Source: Blasia pusilla (Eukaryota; Marchantiophyta; Marchantiopsida; Blasiales). Taken from it: DNA of 64,000 bases. The stretch covers positions 33,294,001 through 33,358,000 of the forward strand of contig CM114273.1 in NCBI GenBank assembly GCA_050084515.1, given 5' to 3'. Of this stretch, positions 22,105 to 34,472 are shown piece by piece. Position 1 is the stretch's first letter. Each line of letters opens with the position of its first letter. Under the pieces are notes generated by a model that saw only the letters and a program-made list of their open reading frames with translations, did not search any database and was not told the origin of the DNA. Both the position numbers and the translations under genes were made by a program.

Positions 22105-25050
22105 TCTCCGGAGACCCTTCGCGGCGCAAGTGTGTAGTGCGCCCCTTCTCTGCTCTGTCTCTCTCGTCCTTCTCCTGTAGTACCTGTTTTGATAGGAGTC
22201 GAGGTTGCCCCGGGATGATTGCCCGGCGCGCTATAAGTAGTAGCGCGCCCAGCCAGCAGGGGAGAGAGCAAAGCCGGGCGAGCCATGCTTGCAGGCACGT
22301 CAGGTGTAGCGGCACCAGAGGAAAAAACAAAACACGAGTAATAATAATGTCTTCTCGCACAAGCCGCTGCCCCGCTCCGATCTGAACACTGCCCGCTCAC
22401 CCGACTCGGACGGACGGACGGACGGACGGACGTCTCACCTCCCAAAGACCCCGACGCGATGCGATGACCTCTCTCCGCCGAACGAACCCGGACCCGATCA
22501 AACCTGCCCGCGGGACCAATCCCGGTACCGCCTATGCTACGACTCACCACCATATGCTAACCTCGGACTGTCGGTCCGAGACGGGTCCCGCAGGACAGAG
22601 AGTCTCAACTATCGCCTGACGTTGTTACACTCCAGATATAGAATCACAGCTACCAGGTTCTCGACCGGGATGCTCGACACGCGTCCTTCGGAGATAAACC
22701 AGCAACTCTCGGCTTTACTTCCCGGACATGATATTATTATTATCCGAGACCCGAGACGTTAGGTGGGATAACTGGGCCGGCTCTTGGACAGGGAGCGTGC
22801 GGGCGTGCCGCAAGTTTCCTCCGGAGCACGCTCACGCTTTGCCATTGTAACGCGATCACGCCAACTTTCCGTGCGCCTCCAAACCGGGAAATCCTGTCGC
22901 CGTCGTCGTCGAAATCGTTCTTGCTCCGCCGACGCGTGGCCTCGCGCAGAGGAGCTGTGTATGGGGCAGAAGCCCGAGCCTCTCTTACTTTGGCTGCCCG
23001 TGGATAATGAGCTGAACTATGGCCATGCCCGGTAGTTCGGAAGGTTATTTTAAGCCTCGTGTAATAAGTGCTCGTGCTGTTGAAGTAACGAACATGTTTC
23101 CGAAGCGAGCACTAACTGCAGTATCTTAGGGGCTGGAGTCTTTTCTTCCAGTGGGTCCCCCCGTCGCACATCCAATGCATCCCGCAGCCATGTGCTGTTG
23201 TTGTTACCTCCGAGCTCCAAACTCCAGAGTTACTTCATCCGACTTAGATTAATATGGCATTTCAACACTGGCGAACGAGGCGTGAAGCTTACGGCACTAG
23301 TTTGGCGGGGGTCAGCGTTACAGTGACGCCTTCCCGTCCAAAGATAGGCGAGAGACGAAGAGAGTTAGCGCGTTGCGACTAACAGAATAACAGGTCAGAG
23401 TACTGAGCGTGCATCGGCTAAACCCTCGAAGCTTTCCGCGCAGTCACAAGAGCGACGGCGGACGCGGGTGACCGGAGTCGCCGACAACCCCAAGTCCCCG
23501 GTCAGCCATCCAGCAGCTCCGAGGCCGGGTCAGAACACGCCGGCGGACGACCGGACCGGTCTGGAGTGGATGGGAGGGGACGGGACGTTCCTCGCGGCGA
23601 CGGACCCCCGCCTCTGTAATCAGGGATTAAGGTGGGCGACGGGCCTTTAAGCGCAGACGGGAGACAGTTTCTACGGAACATTCGCGGAATCTGCCACGCG
23701 CCCGCCCACCGTGAATAAGAGGGCTGCAGATTAATTGCAGATTTTCTCGAAAGAATTTTCCCCCCTGTCCTGCCACAGAACTGACTGTGCCGGTTTTAAT
23801 CGTTGCTTCTGTCCGAGGCGCTGTGCGGTTCCTGGAGGAATCCAATTGACTGTCTGTGAACGTACGTACCGTATGCGGATCTCACAGTACTGTATATAGT
23901 TAAGCTTGTTCACTGTGTGCGCTCGAGCGAGTGGCAGGAGAGGCCAGGCGGAGGGGACGGACGGATGGATAGATAGATAGAGAGAAATGGAGGCGCTGAC
24001 ATTGCAACGTTGCTTGGTCGGCCCACACAAGATGGGAATATACACAAGGCACTCCGCTGTGCTCGACTCTGTCATGGACGGAAATCCACTCTTTCCCCGT
24101 CCTCCTCGTATTGTTTATTATTTTTTATTTGGCATAGTACTCTCTACTTTATGGCGATTTACGTAATGTAGATAGACAGTCATGAGGTCGGGTGGGGTCG
24201 ATGTGATGCGGAGGAAGGATGGACGATTCCACGGGTCGATTCGAGGCTAGCGCGATTCGGTAGATCTCACTGTGATGCGTCAATCTCTGTTGCTGTGCTG
24301 CCACGCGTGGCTACGATTCGCGTCCGCCTTTCCTCGTAAAGCAAGTCGTCCTCTCTTGCTTAATTGGATGAGACGATAATGATTCCCTTCCGGCCCATGT
24401 GCCCTACCCTAAGTAACCCTACCCGTCCCTCCCTTCCGTTCTTCTCCTTTTATCCTCATCCGCAACAAATTTCTTTTTAATTCTATTTTTTTATTTTTTT
24501 ATAGAAAAACCTTGACCCCCCTCTCTCTCGCCAAACTTCCATTTTCTTCTCGCACCGCGCTCCGTCGAACGACCGAATGAGAACTGCCATCCATGTACAC
24601 ACACAAAAACATCTAGGAATCGAAAAGAAAGAAAGAAATAAACAATCACATTTGCGAGAAGCGCCGCTCTTACGTCAACCCTACCCGGGGCACGCTCTCG
24701 ACTTGCAGCGCGTGGAAAAAGTCCGAGCGCTCTAGAGCCGCGGATTTCAGCGATCTCTCTGCTCCAAAAGTGACCCCGACTTCCTCTGAAAAACTCGCCA
24801 GGTACTCCTATTATGCACCCACCGCGCAATTCGCGATTGTCACCCCATTTTCACCCCAGCCTCACTAACTCCTCTCCGTCCATGGCTTCTGCGAAGGGCG
24901 GGGGAGGCCTCTGGATACCACATCCACCCTGCGCGATGCTTGGAGCTTTTCCTACTCTTTTCTGGGTAGGGCTTATTTTAGTTGAGAGTGTGGGAGTCCT
25001 TCGTGATCTTTGACGGCTTTCTCCCCATCCATCTAATTTTCTTTTCCTCA
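22105..25050. other. GC-rich, CpG-rich upstream region, no gene recognised
   Basis: It contains a GGAC repeat near 22410-22433, a very CpG-rich block at 23450-23640, and TTATT and GATAGATA runs. Frames open on both strands reflect high GC and show no known domain. It may hold distal promoter sequence of the DUF506 gene or an unannotated non-coding transcript. Confidence 0.4.
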
Positions 25051-26208
25051 ATGCACTCCATGCGAAGGTGAAAGGTGGCGAGCCTTGCCACTCCTCTCTT
25101 AGTTAAGCGGATTAAAACCGGGTTCCACAGGGGTCCACACAAGTGGGGAGATGTTCGTAAGATCATCCCTTCGCAATATATCAAGTGGGTCTACACTGGT
25201 CCTGGGTTCAAGAATACGAGGTCCTTTGTTTCATACTAGGTTTAGAAGATATTAGGAGGATGACATAGGAAGTGTGGGAATGAGTCGTACTCTCCATAAT
25301 AGAATCCTCGTCTTCCCATGTAATTTCCTACACCTTACTTAAATATTAGTTTTTAGACTTGGTTCCCGAAGTGGCCATGTCAATCTTCCAGCACCAATTT
25401 CGTATCGTAAATGTTCTTCTCAAATGATCTATTTTTAGATCGATCCGTCACTTGTTATGGTCGGTTCATGCTCGCATAGAGATTTCATCATGATTTAATC
25501 ATTTGTGTTTGAACTTCCAAAAGTATCTCGTCTTATTTTTTTTCCTTCCATAATATGATAGAAAAGTTCTCCCCTTCCAAGTTAACTCTTCCATTGTAAC
25601 ACCGGTATTACATTGCCCATGCACTTAGTAACATTGCATGGAGTATTTTCACTAGTTGCTCCAACACATTATATTGTTTTCTAAAGTATGTAATAAATGT
25701 TTGGGAAACTTAAGATGAAAGGTGTTGGTGTTAATATAACCAAAGGACATCTGGCAACAATTTTAACAACTAGAAAGATTAATCCAGATAATATTATAGA
25801 TTTTTGTCTTGCCCATGTATTTTTTGGAGAATTTGGCTCAAAACACACATTATAAAGCTTACGGTTTATATAAAGAGCCCACGGCCATGACTATTAGATT
25901 GTATGCATATTATAATCATATCCAAAAATTATTGATGTTTTTATTTCATTTACATCTACCTTTAAGAGTGGAGATTTTAGGTTTTATCCATCAACCACCC
26001 ATGAAATAATCATAAATTTGAGCTTATCTAGATGTGAAGCATCAATTATGTCTCTTATTATCACAAAGTGGACATGAAGATTTCAGCCTTATCTTTGGAT
26101 CTCAAGTGTTCATCATGATATCACTACACCATGAAAATGCATGTGTTGATTGCTAACCAATAACCATTGAGGGAATACATAAATAAATACCCACACACCT
26201 TTCAAAGA
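25051..26208. other. AT-rich intergenic DNA
   Basis: The GC content falls sharply near 25.2 kb. Frames are short and I see no RNA gene or conserved domain. Confidence 0.5.
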
Positions 26209-26419
26209 TGACACTAGATACCTTACTACCTTCGAATCCAAAACATGAGCATCGTGACTAAAGACACCACCTTGCTCTACACATGTGTCATGTTTTATAA
26301 AGTCCATTACATAGATCTATCTTTGATTTCCTTGCCCCTAATTTTGGTCCGTAATCTCAACCGTCCTTATGCGCAAGGAGCTTAGAACTTTATCATGAGG
26401 GGAAGTGAGCCTTCTCGAA

Positions 26420-26453
<34 letters not shown>

Positions 26454-26486
26454 CTCTCTCTCTCTCTCTCTCTTTATTTATTTATT
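26420..26486. repeat. Compound microsatellite (CTAT)n-(CT)n-(TTTA)n
   Basis: About eight TATC units are followed by eleven CT units and three TTTA units, inside the left part of the inverted repeat. Confidence 0.95.
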
Positions 26487-26719
26487 GGATGACATTATAT
26501 GGAAAATAAGACAAAATAATGGAATAGTAAGACAAAGTAGCAACATGTTTGAATTGTTTTCATTGATATGTAAAAAATAATAATTTCAATGAAAGGGGAA
26601 AATATTTTATGTAATAAATAATATATATAAATAGATACTGGATGATCTTAGGAATATAATAAAAAATTTAGAATGAAAATTAAAAGATGCGAAAGCTTTT
26701 ACAATTTTCTCCCTTCATG

Positions 26720-27085
26720 AATCTTAATGGAAAATGAGTAGATAATGTTCAAATTTTATGGAAGGGTGGAATTATTTAGGGGAGTAGGCTACCATTTAAA
26801 ATTTTATTGAGGAGTAAATTTACTTAGAAGAGTAAAATTTTATAACTCTTCTAAGATTTAAGGAAAATTAAATTAAATTTTTAAAAATTAAATTTATGAA
26901 TAATTTATTTCAATCATAAATATTAAGAAATAATTTAGTTAATGGGTGCTATTTTTTGGGAAGAGTGGAAGGGGAAGAGTAGGTCTTGTTTAAACTATTA
27001 TGGAGGAGTGAAATTATTTATGGGAGTTTGGGTATTACTTAAATTTTAATTGAGCAATAGAATTATTCTAAAAGTGAAGCATTAT
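26720..27085. repeat. Diverged direct repeats with the AGTGGAAGGGGAAGA motif
   Basis: A block at about 26750-26850 (ATGGAAGGGTGGAATTATTTA and following) recurs at about 26990-27085. The motif AGTGGAAGGGGAAGA at 26964 also occurs at 51541 and, as AAGTGGAAGGGGAAGA, at 52502. It is probably a dispersed AT-rich transposon family. Confidence 0.6.
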
Positions 27086-27388
27086 TTCTATTTTAAGATT
27101 CAAGCAATTGAGATTTATATTTAAATTTTGAAATGAAATCAAGTTCTAAGCTCATTACGTACAAGGATGGTTGAGATTATAATCCAAAATAAGGGGCAAA
27201 GAAATCAAAGATAGATCTATGCAATGGACTTCATAAATCGGAACACATGTGTAGAGTAATGAATGTGTCTTTAGTATCGGTTCTTATGTTTGGATTTGAA
27301 TGTAGTAAGGTACCTAGTGTCACATACTTGCACCAATAGACAAAAATCAAACATGTTGCTATTTTGTCTTATTTTCCATATAATGTCT

Positions 27389-27393
<5 letters not shown>

Positions 27394-27429
<36 letters not shown>
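27394..27429. repeat. (TA)n microsatellite
   Basis: TA dinucleotide tract of about 18 units just beyond the inverted repeat's right side. Confidence 0.95.
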
Positions 27430-27430
<1 letters not shown>

Positions 27431-30400
27431 TCTTACTAATACTAGCTAGCCTAATTATAGTAGTCACATAAAACAACTCATTGCACTTTCTAACACATCA
27501 ACCTAAATATCAATTTACTAAACTTCAAGACTTATCTTGAGTTGGGGCATTTGTCAACAGTCTACCTCAAGCTCAACCTAATATCCTTTACACCTTATTG
27601 GAATAAAAAGAAATCAAACTTTTTCCTTGATAGTTTATTGTTAAATCTTGTGCTTAAGATTTAATTTTGAATCGTAGAATTCATTTGATTACATGAAGAT
27701 GAAGTTTGTGTGATGATTTCATAAATTAAGTCATCAAACCAATAATAGAATTGAGATTTTTTTCTTGTGGTAGTGAAGTAGATCAAGCTCCCAACCATAG
27801 CACAAGATATATTCAGATCTCTTATACCATTCCCTTCATCACTTGTGTCTAATGGATTCGCACTAGACGCAAACGTACGAATCCAGTACGACTAAAAGTG
27901 GCTCAAAAGTTCAATTTTCTTACACTTGCAAGTAATCACAAAATACTTGCATGGTACTTGCATTTGTCTCACAGATTCATGAGTCGTTGTGGATGCTCGC
28001 GACTCTACATAGACACAAATAAATTACAAAAATGAACTAAAAAATCAGTTTGAAAAAACCTGGGAAATGGTCAAAGAAAGATAGTGGCAAAATAGTAAGT
28101 TCAAGTAATTGTTTTTTTTGTGATTGCTTATAGGAGTAATTTTGGGCTCGCAAGTCAATCTCAAAGAGCTTGCTAAATAGTGGTTTTATGCACTCGCAAA
28201 CTTCTCCTTTTTTCTCAATTTGGAATCATTTTTGTGTCTATACACCAAGTTTTCAAGGGGGGTTTGATTCCTTCCTAATTTTCTTAGCGATAGCTTTCCT
28301 CTTTTCTTCTCCTTCATTTCTTACAATTTAGAATGAATAAAATTGGAAAGAAAAATAGTATGAATCTCACTCGTCTACATGTCTTTCAACATAAAAACAA
28401 GAAGAAATTCTCAAGATTGAGATCCATTAGAGACATAAACTAGTTTTAAAGTGAGATGATTAGTCTCCTAAAATTAGGAGGAGAAGCTAAGATGGAGTGG
28501 TTTGGATGCAAAATGATAATTTGTGGTCGAGGTTGATGGTTTCAATAATTATCAATGACTATTTGCGAGTTTCAAGACTTGAAAATGACTCGTGAGTTGC
28601 AATTCTTATGTGACTCCGATGGGATTCCCCAAACTCCCAAAGTACAAGTGTAACAAGACACAATTTGCAAATCTGACTTGCAATCATATTTGGAAGTTTG
28701 TTACGACCTCAATGTGAGTCAAAATGAGTATCTAGACTCACAAAGCTATGTGGAGCCGCATGACTCATATGAAGTTGACTAAAAAATTGCGCGGGATCTA
28801 CTTTTTATATTTCTTTTAGAAAGAGAAAAGAAGAAGAGCTCCCTAAGATAGATGACCTTACAATGCGACAACTTTTGAGCATTGTGGTGATCATCGATTC
28901 GTAACTTTTTTGGGGTCTTCTTCCTCACTCAATGACTCTTGGAAATTATCACAAGTCCTTAAATTTATTCATTTTCTATTTTAGATATGATATTTTGAGA
29001 AAAACCAACATGCACGACCATATTGTGAAAATTTTGAGAATGGTTGATATTAAAGACCATGATCTCCACAAAGAGCCTCACAAAGGAGCTCATGAAGTTG
29101 TAAGTTTTTTCTCAATATATTTTTAAAGGTATGACGTTGGTTTGGAGTAGAGGTGTTGGAAAGCATTACTTATCTAAGTTATACCTCGAGGCTCCAAGAT
29201 ATATTAAATATCTCTTCAATAATTGATGCTAGAGGATATAATAGTGACAAAACATGTTACACATATGAGTACTTTATTTAATATTTAATTTTTTGTCAAC
29301 TTTTTTTTTGAATCTTTGATGCTAGTTAGTAAACTATTATTCATAAGAAATCATATGCTTTATCACTCTTAAATCAATATAATAATATAGTCTAATGGTT
29401 CTTGGGCCTTACAACTCCATAATAAGATTCATGTTCCAACACTTTCTCATCACTTTAGTACTATTTTGCATAATAATGTAGAATAAATCCAAGTCTAAAA
29501 TTTCTATCCTTTATGAAGTACTCTTAGGCATAGTGATTCTTGATTTCCCAATAATTTCAAAATCAAAGTGGCCAATAACCTTGATTGTGGCATTGCCTCT
29601 ATCTTATAAAAATTCCCTTCATTTACCAAGGTTGGTTTGTGGAAATTATTTCTACGGTTATTCTTTATTACAACAGCTTGATTATTTTGACTTTTTCCTA
29701 AGAAGCAAAATCTTCCATCACGATTCTTTTTTTCATGACAAAAATATCTACCTCCATCTCTTATTGTATAATTTGAAATAATATAATGCATGCTTCGACA
29801 GACTTCATGAAGAAATGGTAGGTCATACTCACATCTCTTCATTGATTAAAAATGAAATCAAAATTGAAATATCATATGCATTTTTTTGAAGAAGATACAT
29901 ATTCAAAGGTTTATAATAATTTCCAAATCCTTAAATTTTAATAATATTAAAAGTGACATCTACTACAACTAGTCCTCTACTTTCTACATGATCAACAATA
30001 ATTCTATTAGTTGGTGTGTAACAAGTTATACTCTGAGAAATTTTCCTTATCTCATTAATTGTTGTTTCAATTCCAACCTCATAGCTTTAATAGATGATCC
30101 TAATACTTTATTGAATGCATATCATACTTTATTGGGTATCTCTTCATATTGAATATGATTGATAGATTGATGATAATAGATATGAAATGTATTAGATATC
30201 TTGCCCTATTGTTCCACCATCTAACTTACAAATCGGTGGAATCTCCTTTGGGATTGGTTTTGTTTCTTTTGACCATATCTCAGATTTTATGATGCATAAA
30301 ATAATTTGTCATCAAGAACTTTCGTGGAATTTTTTTATTCAAATATAAATGTTTTATATTATGCCTAATATAAATTCAAACATCGTAGAAACATTTTGTA

Positions 30401-30591
30401 GGCCTTCATTTCTAGATATCTGAAAGAAAGAAGTGAAATCAAACTCTTTGTCTCAAACATTTTAAAAAAATGGATCCAATATTAAGTAATTTTGGTTGTA
30501 TTATTCATAGATAGAGGTTTTATGCATTGGGAAAGTTGAGTTTTCATTTGAAGAAAATTACTTTGTGTCTCTAGAATATTGCTTGTTTTTG
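27430..30591. other. AT-rich gene-free DNA
   Basis: I see no conserved coding frame, tRNA or clear transposon end. Around 27900-28750 short words such as ACTCGCAA and CTTGCAAGT recur in both orientations, suggesting an old decayed repeat. Confidence 0.45.
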
Positions 30592-30960
30592 TTTCTACAT
30601 GGTGCCACAATTTTTTATCGTAAAGAATTCTTTCGCAAGTGTAAGGTACCAAAAGAGCAAGAGAAGATTTTTTCGACAAGGAAATTTCAGCCCTTGGGGA
30701 AAAATCTAAAAAGATTGGAAATGTTTTTTTCAAAGGCCAAGATAATCTTCGAGGGAGAAAATCACAATGTCTAGTCACTTTTGCATGATCAATTAAGCTA
30801 TGGATTATCTTGGCCTTTGAAAAAAACATTTCCCATCTTTTTAGACTTTTCCCCAAGGGCTCAAATTCCCTTGTCAAAAAAATCTTCTCTTGCTCTCTTT
30901 GGTAGCCTTACACTTGCGAAAGAATTCTTTACTATAAGAAATTATGGCACCATGTAGAAA
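30592..30960. repeat. Long hairpin: 155-bp inverted arms with short loop
   Basis: The arm at 30592-30747 matches the reverse complement of 30803-30960 at about 90 percent by eye, including TTTCTACATGGTGCCA at the outer ends, GAATTCTTTCGCAAGTGTAA and AAAGGCCAAGATAATC at the inner ends. The loop is about 55 nt. A transcript across it would fold into a long near-perfect stem. Open frames across it (131 and 69 aa) are by-products of the symmetry. It could be a fold-back transposon, a recently inverted duplication or a young small-RNA locus. Confidence 0.92.
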
Positions 30961-32389
30961 ATATTACCATTACAATGCCTATATTTTATCACACACAACG
31001 TTGCATATTGAAAGTCCATGTCCGTGGACTCATATCCGTCTATATAAGGACTTGCTAAGGACTTACCTTGGTGATCCGCACTTTCTGGTTTATTTTTCCT
31101 CCCACATTCATTCCCTCCCTCTTAGACTCTTAGAACCCCATCCACCCTTCGCTTGCCTTCCATCATGAACTATAAGTGTGGGCCCCATCTTTTGCAATCC
31201 ATGTGTGTGGACATGTCCAAACTTGTGCGTGCATGTGTGTCTATGGGACGAACTTGTCCATTTTTTTGCAACCGTGATCTCACACCCACACACAAATAAG
31301 AGGACTAGCTTGCATAAACAAGAAGAATGAAAATCTGCAAAAAAATTAGTGGCTGAAAGAGAAGTTACTCTTGAATCCAAAAAAAGGCTTGTTTATCCTA
31401 AATTTTAATATGTAGTCACATGACTTTACACATAAATTTGTTGGACTTATCGCTCTTAATATAATTGTACTACAAATTAACATCTCTAGGCACATCCATG
31501 AAGCAAGCCTGGCATGGAAAATGATATTGATAGATGTGCATATAGTGACAATTAGGCCAACACATAGAATAAATATTCCTTCCTATACAAATTAAAGTGA
31601 ATCTCAACTAAATTACAGAATTTGTATATGGATGGAGGTCAGGACTTTCAATGATGGAATTAGTCTCGTGTTGTTATGAACTCATAACAATCATAAACCA
31701 TATTTTAGAATTGGATCGGTAGTGTTGTGTATTAGCATAATTAGTTTTATGATATCTGGGACTTCTTCCCATAATCAATTATCTATGGATATCAGCACTA
31801 TACGCTAGGATATATCTCATTAACAAGGCATAGTATTTGGTATATTCTTGCATTATTCTACCACTGGATAAGGCATCTTATACTTAATATATAGTGAAAA
31901 TTTGGTAATATTTTTGGAATGCTACTTTTAAATATAAAAAACTTATATGGTACATAATAAAAAATTTTAATATACATCTTAGAAAATATTTGTTATTATT
32001 GAGTGATTCATGTTCCCAAAGTATGTGATGCCATAGTATGCATTAGCTAGTGGGGTTATGATCACATCAAAATAAATCTGACAAGTTAACAATGCAATTG
32101 ATTTTGCTTCCTAACTCTCCTACTCGAGTGGGACTTACTTTTTACCAAAGTATCCTAAAGGCATATTTCATTCATTGATGAAAATCATTATCATCATTCC
32201 AATAATTATATCCACTAGGTGTAATCAGAGAAAGAAGATGCCCCCTTCCTTCCCATGATTGAATCGTTAAAAGTAAAACAATGGGAAGAAGGACAAAAAA
32301 AATAGTTGGCTCTAACAATGAGAAAGAAATAATTAGATAACCATCAAATGAAAATCATAAGATGAAAATTCTGGAAAAATGAAAGCTTT
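30961..32389. other. AT-rich gene-free DNA
   Basis: No gene, RNA or repeat is recognised beyond short words. ACACATGTGTG-like segments at 31200-31300 are simple-sequence. Confidence 0.45.
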
Positions 32390-32830
32390 GAAGGTAGAGC
32401 AAGGTTGCACGAAAATGGACTTGTTCATAGACATGCCCAATGGGTCATCCGCTTGGATATTTTGGTACCCCGATCGCTTGTGCGGACTTGGGACGTGGCA
32501 AAGGGTGCGGGCCATATTAAACGGGTGTATGGGCTACGAGCCTTCTATATCAAGCCCACGCATTGTATGCATTAGCCCCTGGTGGGCCTATGGAGGGCTT
32601 GCACGCTTAATGCAAGACACACACCATGACTTGCAGGCTTGATGGGCTTCTATGGGCTTGGTACGGGCTATAGAACGGCACACAATAATGGTGTTGCTAA
32701 ACTGGGTGCAGGCTGGCTAAGCCTAGGTCTACGTCGCAAGTGGGGTGTGCTTGGATGCACGTTGTGGGAACCTGGAACCGCACGAACTTGACCGTCCTAA
32801 GGACGTATATATGTTTGTGGACACGGATAT
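32390..32830. other. Isolated GC-rich block with GGGCTT words
   Basis: A sharply bounded 440-bp block of higher GC lies in AT-rich DNA, with repeated GGGCTT, GGGCCTATGG and TGGGCTT words. An 87-aa frame is open but matches nothing I know. It is probably a fragment of an inserted transposon such as a solo LTR. Ends and target duplication are not clear. Confidence 0.4.
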
Positions 32831-32910
32831 ATCATAGTGCAACCTTCAAGGAGAGGGGGTAGATTTTTAAATTTGCATAAATTGTCATGAAATTATCTTA
32901 TAATTATTGT

Positions 32911-33541
32911 TTGGAAGGTACATCACATGTGCAAAGACTACTCATTATATTTATATTTATATTTATATTGTATGAATCGGAGTTCTTTTGGTGTTTCGAA
33001 TTTTCTTTTCAATCTTTTCTCTATGGAATTTTTCCCTTGATGATTGCATCATGGGATTTTGTTTTCTTAGTATTAAGAGATTTTTGTACTTCACGCATCA
33101 TATAAGAAATTTCAAAACAATGTATACTATTAATATATATACTTATATTACCTATATATATATATGCACATACACACAAAACTCATCGTGCAATCTCTAC
33201 CGCTACAAAAATGGGGAAAATGAAGTATCACCTATCCAATAGCTTGAAAACAAATGCAAAAGAGTCTTGGCGAGAAACACTTCTAACTTACTCTTGAACG
33301 TACACATGAATGGTTTTTATGAAACTATGAGTAGTCTTTGCACATGTGATGCACCTTCCAAATAATGTATATATATATATATATATATGCACATACACAC
33401 AAAACTCATTGTGCAATCTCTACCGCTACAAAAATGGGGAAAATGAAGTATCACCTATCCAATAGCTTGAAAAAAAATGCAAAAGAGTCTTGGCGAGAAA
33501 CACTTCTAACTTACTCTTGAACGTACACATGAATGGTTTTT
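32911..33541. repeat. Tandem 223-bp duplication with 33-bp inverted ends
   Basis: The 153-bp segment 33166-33318 recurs at 33389-33541 with about two differences. Each copy is preceded by a short TA run and GCACATACACACAAAACTCA. The spacer between them carries GAGTAGTCTTTGCACATGTG (33330-33362), the inverted counterpart of 32911-32943. The structure looks like a small fold-back or MITE-like element with one end duplicated. Confidence 0.9.
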
Positions 33542-34126
33542 CAGAGAAAAATTCTTCAAACCCTTAGCAAATACATATCATATCTGTTTGGTGAATTTAA
33601 GTGGAAGATGTACTATGTTGGTTTTAACTTCCCAACACTTATCTTTCACTGGAAGATAGTATATATCCATGATTACTCTAGTTCACACAATCCCAAGAGA
33701 ACATGTTCACTAATAGGACAAGGGCTTAACAACGTAATCCTAGTGGATTGAAGCATGTCAGTGAGAGGAACCATTGTATACAAACACACTTTAAATATAT
33801 GTTAAACTAGAGAGATTATATATCCATGGCAAATTTGTTTGGTATCTGTATAGTAGAATTTTTTGTATCTATACGTTGTACACACTAATATTACATAATG
33901 ACATATTAGATTTTTCTCACAAGACACTATAAGATGGAGTGGTTTTCACGTCTTTCATAAATTCCTTATACCACACTTAAAATGCTTTCTCAACATCCGA
34001 AGAATTAGAAGAACCTATACTCTTAAGAAAAGTTGGTTCTTAAAAAATACAAGAATATTAATTTGACGAGACACATGCTAATCGTCCACGAGGTGTCTTC
34101 TCACCCCATCCTCTTTTAATTATGCA
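33542..34126. other. AT-rich DNA; right end may hold another Helitron-like fragment
   Basis: Just before the next element, CCCCATCCTCTTTTAATTAT resembles the inverted 5' end of the Helitron-like family, suggesting a third tandem fragment. No gene is seen. Confidence 0.4.
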
Positions 34127-34328
34127 CTAGTTAGGACGTGTGGGGGAACCATGCGATGCACGGTCCACTCTATGGTCCCTAACCCTAAACGCCCCGTTCT
34201 TGGTCCCTAACTCTAAACATTACTTGAAGGCACCCCTATCCGAATGTAATGCGTTTTGGATTCAAAGGACACGTTTTGGAATTTCCCGTGTGGCCACTTG
34301 AAAATCTCTCCTCTCATAATAATATAGA
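34127..34328 (-). mobile_element. Short non-autonomous Helitron-like element
   Basis: On the minus strand it starts TCTATATTATTATGAGAGGAG, carries the hairpin CCGTGC-ATC-GCATGG and ends CTAG, between host A and T. Length is 202 bp, with no coding capacity. Confidence 0.68.
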
Positions 34329-34329
34329 T

Positions 34330-34472
34330 TCTGCCCGTGCGATCACAGATGAAAAACCTTTAATTCTTTTTGTTGGCAATTAGTTAAATATTCCTTACAA
34401 GTGTCAACAAAGGAAGGCTTAAAAAAGCTTACAAGTGTGTCCCCAAACCCAATCCCCTTTCAATAATATAAA
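34330..34472 (-). mobile_element. Helitron-like element, tandem partner lacking its CTAG end
   Basis: The minus strand starts TTTATATTATTGAAAGGGG and ends in the palindrome-like GATCGCACGGGCAG directly against the 5' end of the neighbouring copy. The CTAG terminus is lost at the junction. The block GAAGGCTTAAAAAAGCTT (about 34413) is shared with the element near 54.6 kb. Confidence 0.55.

Larger units (their letters stand above)
26209..27388. repeat. Large inverted repeat with rearranged arms
   Basis: A segment of about 180 bp at 26209-26388 recurs as a reverse complement at 27141-27324 (shared blocks: CTAGTGTCA, ACACATGTGTAGAG, GATAGATCTATG, GGTTGAGATTA). A second block, GACATTATATGGAAAATAAG plus AGCAACATGTTTGA (26491-26555), recurs inverted at 27340-27388. 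The order on the right is A' then B', whereas a simple fold-back would give B' then A'. The unit has therefore been rearranged or nested. Confidence 0.8.

Noticed and set aside
30482-30877. 131-aa minus frame across the hairpin
   Set aside because: The two halves are mirror translations of the inverted arms and not a protein.
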